Assembly (NCBI GenBank): GCA_015231665.1
Contig: JADGBD010000158.1
Span: 1 to 5,266 of the forward strand
DNA length: 5,266 nt
Source: Gammaproteobacteria bacterium
Lineage (GTDB): Bacteria > Pseudomonadota > Gammaproteobacteria > Chromatiales > Chromatiaceae
Reading direction: 5' to 3'
Shown: positions 1 through 5,266 of the stretch, one piece after another
How the letters are laid out: each line of letters starts with the position of its first letter
Position numbering within the stretch: the stretch's first letter is position 1
Notes under the pieces: generated by a model
Told to the model about the DNA's origin: nothing
Database searches by the model: none
Seen by the model: only the letters and a program-made list of their open reading frames with translations
Made by a program: the position numbers and the translations under genes

Positions 1-48
1 TCCCGGAGTGGCCAAGAGATGTTTCATGTTTCTGAGGTGGGGCGAGCC

Positions 49-3000
49 TTAGATCAACCGATCCAGCACGGCGTTGACCCGCTCGGCGCGGCTTTCCGGG
101 TCTTCCAGGTCGAGAAAAAATCGCAGCTTGTCCGGGCCGTCGAGCTTGTATTCCTGCGGCCGGGTCTGGATCAGCTGGATCAGCTTGGCCGGGTCGATTT
201 GGGGCTTTGGAGTAAAGAGTATACGCCCGCCCTTGGCGCTGGCCTCGAGTTTCTTCAGGCCCAGTGCCTCGGCGCGCAGGCGCAGGCGGGTGACGGCGAA
301 CAGGGTCTTGGCCGGCTCTGGCAGCAGGCCGAAGCGGTCGATCATTTCCACCTGCAGCTCCTTTAGCGCCGCCTCATCCTTGGCTCCGGCGATGCGCTTG
401 TACTGCACCAGACGCATGTGCACATCCGGCAGATAGTCCGCCGGCAGCAGGGCGGGCAGGCCCAGATCGACCTCGGTGGCGGGCTCCAGGCTCATCGCCA
501 GTTCCGGCTGCTGGCCGGACTTGAGCGCGCGCACCGCCCGCTCCAGCAGGTCGGTGTAGAGGCTGAAACCGATTTCCTGAATCTGGCCGCTCTGGTCGTC
601 GCCGAGCAGTTCCCCGGCACCGCGAATCTCCAGATCGTGGGTGGCCAGGGTGAAGCCGGCGCCCAGTTCTTCGAGAGATTCGATCGCCTCCAGACGCTTG
701 CGCGCATCCTCGGTGAGGGTCTTCGGCGGCGGGGTGAGCAGATAGGCGTAGGCACGGTGGTGGGAGCGGCCAACCCGCCCGCGCAGCTGGTGCAGCTGGG
801 CCAGGCCGAGCTTGTCGGCGCGGTGGATGATGATGGTGTTGGCGCTGGGTACGTCGATGCCGCTTTCGATGATGGTGGTGCTCACCAGCAGGTTGAAGCG
901 CTGGTGGTAGAAGTCGCGCATGATCTGTTCCAGCTCGCTCTCGCGCATCTGTCCGTGGGCGAAGGCGATATGCGCGCCGGGCACCAGCTCGCTCAGGCGC
1001 TCGGCCATGCGGGCGATGCTTTCGACCTCGTTGTGCAGGAAGTAGATCTGACCGCCGCGTTTGAGTTCGCGCTGGCAGGCCTCGCGGATCAGGCCGTCGT
1101 TCCACTCGCTGACGAAGGTCTTGATCGGGTGGCGTGCCGCCGGCGGGGTGGCGATGATGGACAGATCGCGCAGGCCGGACATGGCCATGTTGAGGGTGCG
1201 CGGGATCGGCGTGGCGGTGAGGGTGAGCATGTCCACATTGCTGCGCAGGGACTTGAGCCGCTCCTTGTGGCGCACGCCAAAGCGGTGTTCCTCGTCGATG
1301 ATCACCAGCCCCAGCTGCTTGAATTTGATCTCGCTGTTGAGCAGCTTATGGGTGCCGACGACTATATCCACGGTGCCATCGGCCAGCCCGGCCAGCGCTA
1401 CCTTTTGCTCCTTGGCGCTGCGAAAGCGCGACAGGTTCTCGATGCGCATCGGCCAGTCGGCAAAGCGGTCGGAGAGGTTATCGAAATGCTGCTGCACCAG
1501 CAGGGTGGTGGGGGCGAGTATGGCCACCTGACGCCCGCCCTGGGCGGCCATGAAGGCGGCACGCATGGCCACCTCGGTCTTGCCGAAGCCGACATCGCCG
1601 CAGACCACCCGGTCCATGGGCTGGGGCGCGGTCATGTCGGCGATCACCGCGTCGATGGCGGATTGCTGGTCGGGTGTTTCCTCGAACTCGAAGGCGGCGG
1701 CAAAGGCAGCATACTCGGCGCCGGGCGGGGTGAATGCGTGACCCTGATGGGCCTCGCGGCGGGCGTAGATGTCGAGCAGTTCGGCGGCCACATCCCGGGC
1801 CTTCTCCATCGCCTTGCGCCGCGCCTTGTCCCACTGGCCGCTGCCAAGCTTGTGCAGCGGCGCGTTGTCCGGCGAGACGCCGGTGTAGCGGCTGATCAGG
1901 TTCAGCGCCGAGACCGGCACATAGAGCTTGTCGCCCTTGGCATATTCCAGGGTGAGAAATTCGCTGGTCTGGCCGCCGACGTTGAGGGTCTGCAGGCCGA
2001 GATAGCGGCCGACGCCGTGCTCCTCGTGCACCACCGGCGCGCCGATGTTCAGCTCGGTGAGGTTGCGCACCACCAGCTCGGGGTCGCTGTCACTCTTGCG
2101 CTTGCGCCGATTTTGCCGCACTCGCTGGCCGAGCAGCTGGGATTCGGTGATCAGGCTCAGGCTCGGCTGTTCCAGCCTGAAGCCTTGCTCCAGCGGCGCC
2201 ACGCAGATGCCCAGCGGGCGGCTATCGGTACTGAACTCGGCCCAGCTGCTGTAGCTGTGGGGGTTGATGGCGAAATCCCGCAGGCTTGCCAGCAGTTGCT
2301 CGCGCCGGCCTGGGCTTTCGGCGAGAAACAGCACGCGGCCGGGATCATTAGCCAGAAAATCCTGCAGCAGCCCGGCCGGGCGCGCAGCGCGGGCGTTGAA
2401 GCCTAGCGGCGGCAGGGGGCGGATGTTGAGATTCTGCGCCGCCTTGAAGCCCTTGCGCGGTGCTTCGATGGCCTTGGGGTCTATCTCCACCAGGCTGCGG
2501 CGCTTAAGCTGGCTGACCAGCTCATCCGGGCTCAGATAGAGCCGCTCCGGCGGCAGCAGCGGCCGCTGGATGTCATGGCGCAGCTGCTCGTAACGCAGGG
2601 CCAGCTCCTGCTGGAACTGCTCTGCCAGCTGGCGGCTGTTGGCGAAGCTGACGCAGACAAGATTCTCGCTCAAATAATCGAACAGGCTCACCAGCGGATC
2701 GAAGAACAGCGGCAGATAGTTCTCGATGCCGCCGGGCAGCAGGCCCTCGCTGATCCCTTGATAGATGGGGCTGGCCAGGGGGTCGCCGTTGATCTGGGCG
2801 CGCCAGGCCTGACGGAAGGCGGACAGGCTGTCCGGGTCGGTGGGGAACTCGCGCGCCGGGAACAAGCGAATCTGCTCGGTCTTGGCGCCGGAGCGCTGGC
2901 TGTCCGGGTCGAACAGGCGGATGCTGTCGATCTCGTCATCGAACAGGTCGATGCGGTAGGGCTGCGCCGCGCCCATGGGGAAGAGGTCAAACAACGAGCC

Positions 3001-3546
3001 GCGCACGGCAAACTCGCCGTGGGCCACCACCTGGGGCACGCTGCTATAGCCAGCATGGGTCAGCTGGCGGCGCACCTGCTCCAGCTCCAGGCGGTCGCCG
3101 ACCTTGAGATCAAACACGCGGCCGTGGAGAAAGCTCGGCGGGCACAGGCGCTGCATCAGGGTGCTCACCGGCACGATCAGGGCGCCGTGCTCCAGGCTCG
3201 GCAGGCGAGCAAGCAGGCTCAGGCGCTGGGAGATGATCTCCGGCAGGGGCGAGAACACATCGTAGGCCAGAGTCTCCCAGTCCGGGAAGGCCAGCACTTC
3301 AGGACCGTCATTACCCAGAAAGAACTCCAGCCCCAGCTGCAACTCGGCGGCGCTCTGCATATCCGCCGCGGCGATGAGCACCGGACCCGAGTAGGCCTGC
3401 ACCAGCTCCGCCAGCGCCAGGGCGGCAGAGGCACCGGGCAGACCGCCCCACTGCAGGCGCTCACCGACTTGCTGCGGCAGGGGCGGGGCGAGGAGGGTCG
3501 GGACTTTTGAATGAGCTGGCTGGCTGGGCATGGGCTGGCTGTGCAT
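49..3546 (-). CDS. mfd: Transcription-repair coupling factor Mfd (complete)
   Basis: This 1165-residue ATP-dependent translocase pushes RNA polymerase off DNA lesions and recruits UvrA, starting transcription-coupled nucleotide excision repair in the cytoplasm. In order I see: a UvrB-like N-terminal module (about 35-350) with FPDWETLAYDVFSP at 88 and VRGSLFDLFPMG at 181, the UvrA-contact region; a linker; the RNA-polymerase-interacting domain (about 500-560, HEEHGVGRY at 507); a RecG-like motor with Walker A GDVGFGKTE (650-658), DEEH box (751-754), TATPIPRT (777-784) and motif VI QLRGRVGRSHH (920-930); the TRG region (about 930-997, including THDLEIRGAGELLG); and a C-terminal autoinhibitory domain. 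Length is close to E. coli Mfd (1148), with no frameshift or missing motor residue. The stop is TAA. The start is uncertain: neither M1 nor M6 (position 3531) has a Shine-Dalgarno sequence, and both give an N-terminus about 10-15 residues longer than E. coli. An in-frame TAG lies upstream, so no longer form is possible. Confidence 0.98.
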   Translation of the reverse strand: MHSQPMPSQPAHSKVPTLLAPPLPQQVGERLQWGGLPGASAALALAELVQAYSGPVLIAAADMQSAAELQLGLEFFLGNDGPEVLAFPDWETLAYDVFSPLPEIISQRLSLLARLPSLEHGALIVPVSTLMQRLCPPSFLHGRVFDLKVGDRLELEQVRRQLTHAGYSSVPQVVAHGEFAVRGSLFDLFPMGAAQPYRIDLFDDEIDSIRLFDPDSQRSGAKTEQIRLFPAREFPTDPDSLSAFRQAWRAQINGDPLASPIYQGISEGLLPGGIENYLPLFFDPLVSLFDYLSENLVCVSFANSRQLAEQFQQELALRYEQLRHDIQRPLLPPERLYLSPDELVSQLKRRSLVEIDPKAIEAPRKGFKAAQNLNIRPLPPLGFNARAARPAGLLQDFLANDPGRVLFLAESPGRREQLLASLRDFAINPHSYSSWAEFSTDSRPLGICVAPLEQGFRLEQPSLSLITESQLLGQRVRQNRRKRKSDSDPELVVRNLTELNIGAPVVHEEHGVGRYLGLQTLNVGGQTSEFLTLEYAKGDKLYVPVSALNLISRYTGVSPDNAPLHKLGSGQWDKARRKAMEKARDVAAELLDIYARREAHQGHAFTPPGAEYAAFAAAFEFEETPDQQSAIDAVIADMTAPQPMDRVVCGDVGFGKTEVAMRAAFMAAQGGRQVAILAPTTLLVQQHFDNLSDRFADWPMRIENLSRFRSAKEQKVALAGLADGTVDIVVGTHKLLNSEIKFKQLGLVIIDEEHRFGVRHKERLKSLRSNVDMLTLTATPIPRTLNMAMSGLRDLSIIATPPAARHPIKTFVSEWNDGLIREACQRELKRGGQIYFLHNEVESIARMAERLSELVPGAHIAFAHGQMRESELEQIMRDFYHQRFNLLVSTTIIESGIDVPSANTIIIHRADKLGLAQLHQLRGRVGRSHHRAYAYLLTPPPKTLTEDARKRLEAIESLEELGAGFTLATHDLEIRGAGELLGDDQSGQIQEIGFSLYTDLLERAVRALKSGQQPELAMSLEPATEVDLGLPALLPADYLPDVHMRLVQYKRIAGAKDEAALKELQVEMIDRFGLLPEPAKTLFAVTRLRLRAEALGLKKLEASAKGGRILFTPKPQIDPAKLIQLIQTRPQEYKLDGPDKLRFFLDLEDPESRAERVNAVLDRLI

Positions 3547-3680
3547 GAAGTGGAGATGGTGGCTGGCAGAAGGGGTGAGAGGCTAAGCCAAATCGAGAGG
3601 GATCGCAATTGCGCGCTGCTTGCCCAGGCTGGCGAGGTTGAAACTCGAGGGCGCCAACCCTATCTAATGGCCTGTCGAAT

Positions 3681-3709
3681 GTTCCATCCGTGCACAAGTC
3701 TATTGTCAA
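3681..3709 (-). promoter_or_regulatory. Candidate mfd promoter
   Basis: Reading leftward, a perfect -35 hexamer TTGACA (3709 to 3704) is followed after 17 bp by TGGAAC (3686 to 3681), which matches the -10 consensus at only 3 of 6 positions. This would leave a leader of roughly 130 bases before the mfd start. The -35 match and the spacing are seen directly; activity is inference. The weak -10 keeps confidence low. Confidence 0.25.
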
Positions 3710-3775
3710 ACTGCCTGTATATTCCGCAAGCACAAGCCGTTATGCTGGCTCCTGTCAGCGCAAATCCCAACCCTT

Positions 3776-3780
3776 AGGAG
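3776..3780 (+). promoter_or_regulatory. Ribosome binding site of the cytochrome c' gene
   Basis: AGGAG lies 8 bases before the ATG at 3789. It fixes this start over the in-frame ATG at 3690, which would add 33 residues in front of a clear signal peptide. Confidence 0.85.
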
Positions 3781-3788
3781 TTAATCTC

Positions 3789-4247
3789 ATGATGAAAAGC
3801 AAAATTGCTGTGTTAATCCTTTCCCTCGGCCTGGCGGGCACCGCTTCTGCTGAGGTCAGCCCGGAAGATGCAATCAAATGGCGTCAATCCGGCTATGCCT
3901 TCATGGCCTGGAACATGACGCGGATCAAGGCCAATATCGAGGGCGAGTTCAAGCAGGACGAGGTCGTCAAGGCGGCCAATGCCATCCAGGCCATTGCCAA
4001 TTCCGGTATGGGCGCGCTCTACCTGCCGGGCACGGATCAAGGCACCGGTTGGGCCAAGACCCGGGTGCGCCCAGAGCTGTTCAGCGACCGCGAGGGCGTC
4101 GGCAAGGTGGCCAAGGCCTTCAACGAAGAGGCCAACGCCATGGCCAAGGTGGCAGCCAGCGGCGATCTGGCGGCAATCAAGCAGCAGTTCGGCAAGCTCG
4201 GCGGCACCTGTAAGGGCTGTCATGATGACTACCGGGTAAAGGACTGA
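3789..4247 (+). CDS. cycP: Cytochrome c' precursor (periplasmic, NO/CO-binding haem protein)
   Basis: This 152-residue precursor has a Sec signal peptide: Lys at 3 and 5, a hydrophobic core at about 6-17, and cleavage expected after TASA at 21. The mature protein of about 131 residues is the usual cytochrome c' size, a four-helix bundle with one covalent high-spin haem. The haem site CKGCH (141-145) sits near the C-terminus as the family requires: H145 is the proximal ligand, and R149 matches the conserved Arg four residues after it. The segment RQSGYAFMAWNM (32-43), then IANSGMGALY and PGTD, closely resembles Allochromatium vinosum cytochrome c' as I remember it. Y36 aligns with the distal Tyr16 of that protein, which shields the sixth haem position. 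The family binds NO and CO and is linked to nitric oxide tolerance or denitrification; the role here is inferred. A consecutive ATG pair opens the gene, and 93 bases separate it from the cytochrome b gene. Confidence 0.95.
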   Translation: MMKSKIAVLILSLGLAGTASAEVSPEDAIKWRQSGYAFMAWNMTRIKANIEGEFKQDEVVKAANAIQAIANSGMGALYLPGTDQGTGWAKTRVRPELFSDREGVGKVAKAFNEEANAMAKVAASGDLAAIKQQFGKLGGTCKGCHDDYRVKD

Positions 4248-4265
4248 AGTCACTTGGCCCTGCTT

Positions 4266-4309
4266 CCCAGCCCCTCGACAGCGTCTAGAATAACTGTCGA
4301 AGGGTAGGG
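4266..4309 (+). other. Strong RNA hairpin between the cytochrome c' and cytochrome b genes
   Basis: CCCCTCGACAG (4271-4281) pairs with CTGTCGAAGGG (4294-4304), giving 10 of 11 base pairs with one C/A mismatch and a 12-base loop containing TCTAGA. After a 2x2 internal loop, CCC (4266-4268) can pair with GGG (4307-4309). A run of five T lies at 4321-4325, 11 bases beyond the hairpin base. This is too far for a classical intrinsic terminator. A partial terminator or an mRNA-stabilising 3' structure for the cytochrome c' transcript is the likelier reading (inference). Confidence 0.55.
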
Positions 4310-4329
4310 GGCAGACGAGATTTTTAACC

Positions 4330-4333
4330 GAGG
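4330..4333 (+). promoter_or_regulatory. Possible ribosome binding site of the cytochrome b gene
   Basis: GAGG lies 7 bases before the ATG at 4341. The match is short but the spacing is good, and it supports this ATG over the in-frame Met codon at 4359. Confidence 0.45.
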
Positions 4334-4340
4334 CCCCTGG

Positions 4341-5033
4341 ATGCCCCAAACCAAGGTAATGTTGTTGTGGGACCTGCCCACGCGAATCTTCCACTGGGCC
4401 TTGGTGGTCGCTGTGGTCGCTGCCTTTGTTACCGGCCAACTGGGCGGCAACCTGATGGACTGGCACGGCCGGATTGGCCTGTTCATCCTCGGCCTGCTGG
4501 CCTTTCGCCTGTTTTGGGGGCTGTTTGGCTCCACCTACGCCCGCTTTGGCCAATTCTTCCCCAGCCCGGTGCGGCTCAAGGCTTACCTGCAAGGGCGTTG
4601 GCAGGGCCAGGGGCACAACCCCCTCGGTGCCCTCTCGGTATTCGCTTTGCTCGGCTTGCTGGGATTTCAGGCCATCAGCGGCCTGGCTAGCAATGACGAT
4701 ATCGCCTTCAACGGCCCGCTTTACGCCCTGGTCAGCAAGGAACTGAGCAACAGCCTCACCGGCCTGCACCACAGAGCGTCTAATGTTTTGCTGGCCTTGA
4801 TTGGCCTGCACCTGCTGGCCATAGCCTTCTATGTGCGGATAAAAAAGCACAACCTGCTGGCACCCATGCTCCATGGCAAAAAGCCCGGCAATCCGCAGGA
4901 CTCCGCCCAAGGAGGCGGCTGGCCGCGCTTCCTCTTCGGCCTGATCTTCGCCCTGGCGGTGGTATTCGCCGCCAGCGGCGCCTGGATAACTCCGCCACCC
5001 CCGACCGCAGCAGTCGAAACTCCGTCCTGGTAA
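4341..5033 (+). CDS. Membrane b-type cytochrome, Ni-hydrogenase/b561 family (PF01292)
   Basis: This 230-residue inner-membrane protein opens with WDLPTRIFHW (10-19), the family signature that places H18 at the start of helix 1. Hydrophobic helices fall at about 17-35, 44-62, 96-113, 146-165 and 196-214. Candidate haem ligands are H18, H42 (MDWHGRIG), H143 or H144 (LHHRAS) and H157 (GLHLLA), enough for two b haems. The GHNPLGAL motif (91-98) is another family hallmark. Relatives pass electrons between the quinone pool and a periplasmic or hydrogenase partner. Here the obvious partner is the cytochrome c' encoded 93 bases upstream on the same strand. A short Pro-rich tail follows the last helix. 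No hydrogenase or formate dehydrogenase gene lies nearby, so a role as cytochrome c' reductase is likelier but inferred. I recall a similar cytochrome b gene next to cytochrome c' in A. vinosum, not checked here. Family confidence is high; partner and substrate are unproven. Confidence 0.93.
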   Translation: MPQTKVMLLWDLPTRIFHWALVVAVVAAFVTGQLGGNLMDWHGRIGLFILGLLAFRLFWGLFGSTYARFGQFFPSPVRLKAYLQGRWQGQGHNPLGALSVFALLGLLGFQAISGLASNDDIAFNGPLYALVSKELSNSLTGLHHRASNVLLALIGLHLLAIAFYVRIKKHNLLAPMLHGKKPGNPQDSAQGGGWPRFLFGLIFALAVVFAASGAWITPPPPTAAVETPSW

Positions 5034-5041
5034 GGGCAGCG

Positions 5042-5075
5042 CCAGCCCGGGAGCGCGGGTGGCCCCGCCCGCTGG
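5042..5075 (+). terminator. GC-rich hairpin after the cytochrome b gene (possible terminator)
   Basis: Nine bases after the stop codon, GCGGG (5055-5059) and CCCGC (5064-5068) form a perfect 5-bp stem with a four-base loop. It is nested inside the outer pair CCAGC (5042-5046) and GCTGG (5071-5075). No T-run follows, so it is not a textbook intrinsic terminator. Its position makes a role in transcript ending or 3'-end protection plausible. Confidence 0.35.
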
Positions 5076-5091
5076 TGATGATCTCGGTGGT

Positions 5092-5123
5092 GGAATTTGG
5101 CCGATTTTCAGCACTCAAATTCC
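5092..5123. repeat. 8-bp perfect inverted repeat
   Basis: GGAATTTG (5092-5099) and CAAATTCC (5116-5123) are exact reverse complements separated by 16 bp. The right arm overlaps the first 22-bp repeat unit. The two arms lie about 24 bp centre to centre. This may be a dimer-type protein-binding site or part of the neighbouring repeat array. Confidence 0.6.
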
Positions 5124-5185
5124 GAGATTTACGAGACTTGCTTCCGGAATTTACGGCATTTCGTTCCGAGATTTACGCTACCATA
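5120..5185. repeat. Three 22-bp-period direct repeats (probable protein-binding array)
   Basis: The 14-bp core TTCCGAGATTTACG occurs at 5120-5133 and again, identically, at 5164-5177. TTCCGGAATTTACG (12 of 14 matching) occurs at 5142-5155. The starts are exactly 22 bp apart, and the 8-bp spacers between the cores are not conserved. The surrounding 100 bp (5091-5190) is about 44% GC by hand count, well below the neighbouring genes. A degenerate further copy (CCGATTTTCAG, 5101-5111) may lie one step upstream. Conserved cores with unconserved spacers at about two helical turns suggest a protein binding one face of the DNA. The target gene is not visible and may begin to the right of the window. 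Confidence 0.75.
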
Positions 5186-5266
5186 TCCCTTGGGTCGATA
5201 ACGCTTTCGCGGGGCGGATACTCAAGACGGATCAGCCTGCACTGGGCAATGACTTGATTGAGCGCG

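Larger units (their letters stand above)
3547..3788. other. Divergent intergenic region between mfd and the cytochrome c' gene
   Basis: This 242-bp gap separates the two divergent genes and must contain both promoters. Its right half (3661-3760) is about 49% GC by hand count, lower than the flanking genes, as expected for promoter DNA. It contains a perfect 10-bp palindrome CGCAATTGCG (3604-3613). A TATATT hexamer (3718-3723) resembles a -10 element for the rightward gene, but no good -35 lies 16-18 bp upstream of it. TATGCT at 3741-3746 is an alternative -10 that also lacks a good -35. I found no convincing FNR/Anr-type or NsrR-type operator by eye. Open frames crossing this gap have no family resemblance and I do not call them genes. 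Confidence 0.6.
5034..5266. other. Right-end intergenic region without a supported gene
   Basis: No reading frame here has a credible start, ribosome binding site or family resemblance. The 60-codon plus-strand frame at 5075-5257 runs through the repeat array, whose 22-bp period is not a multiple of three. Beyond the array (5186-5266) I see no further repeat, RNA gene or clear promoter. A TACCAT (5179-5184) is a poor -10 candidate with no good -35. Confidence 0.6.

Noticed and set aside
418..2406. A 662-codon open frame on the plus strand inside mfd, with further open frames at 19-366 and 2575-3510
   Set aside because: All are in the frame whose codons are exact reverse complements of the mfd codons. 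Stops there require TTA, CTA or TCA in mfd, which are rare in GC-rich genes, so long shadows are expected. The translations are low-complexity and match no family I recognise.
3511..3777. An 88-codon plus-strand open frame across the divergent intergenic region
   Set aside because: No ribosome binding site, no recognisable family, and it overlaps the mfd start region and the promoter DNA.
3690..3788. Longer N-terminus for cytochrome c' from an upstream ATG
   Set aside because: It would bury the signal peptide behind 33 residues. The ATG at 3789 has AGGAG 8 bases upstream.
4254..4291. Promoter for cytochrome b from TTGGCC (4254-4259) and TAGAAT (4286-4291)
   Set aside because: The spacing is 26 bp, too long, and the bases 17 bp upstream of TAGAAT do not resemble a -35. 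TAGAAT also lies largely within the hairpin loop.
3813..5114. A 433-codon minus-strand open frame across both cytochrome genes
   Set aside because: The cytochrome c' and cytochrome b genes happen to lie in the same frame, and this is the codon-complement shadow of both, joined across the gap. It has no family resemblance.
5120..5185. CRISPR array
   Set aside because: Cores are only 14 bp with 8-bp spacers, far shorter than CRISPR repeats and spacers, and no cas gene is present.
5075..5257. A 60-codon plus-strand open frame through the repeat array
   Set aside because: It begins with GTG inside the GC-rich hairpin, has no ribosome binding site, and its three repeat copies are read in different frames because 22 is not a multiple of three.

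Overview
The window is a GC-rich bacterial chromosome segment, most probably from a gammaproteobacterium. Two things point there. The Mfd protein follows the Escherichia coli Mfd sequence, as I remember it, almost block for block. The cytochrome c' closely resembles that of the purple sulfur bacterium Allochromatium vinosum. I cannot name a genus from this sequence.

Layout: positions 49-3546 (minus strand) hold a complete, unbroken mfd gene for the transcription-repair coupling factor. Positions 3547-3788 are a divergent intergenic region that should carry the promoters of mfd (leftward) and of the cytochrome genes (rightward). Positions 3789-4247 (plus) encode a periplasmic cytochrome c' with a signal peptide and a C-terminal CKGCH haem site. 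After a 93-base gap containing a strong hairpin, positions 4341-5033 (plus) encode a membrane b-type cytochrome of the Ni-hydrogenase/b561 family (PF01292). Positions 5034-5266 hold no convincing gene. They contain a GC-rich hairpin just after the cytochrome b stop, then an AT-richer block with three copies of a 14-bp motif at an exact 22-bp period, plus an 8-bp inverted repeat.

How the genes work together: the cytochrome c' and cytochrome b genes look like a two-gene redox unit. A membrane dihaem cytochrome b could exchange electrons with the quinone pool and with the soluble, NO/CO-binding cytochrome c' in the periplasm. Mfd is an unrelated housekeeping DNA-repair gene that only shares the divergent promoter region.

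I see no evidence of a new multi-gene system inside the window. The least explained signal is the 22-bp-period repeat array near the right end. It looks like a multi-site protein-binding region and probably belongs to a gene just beyond the window.
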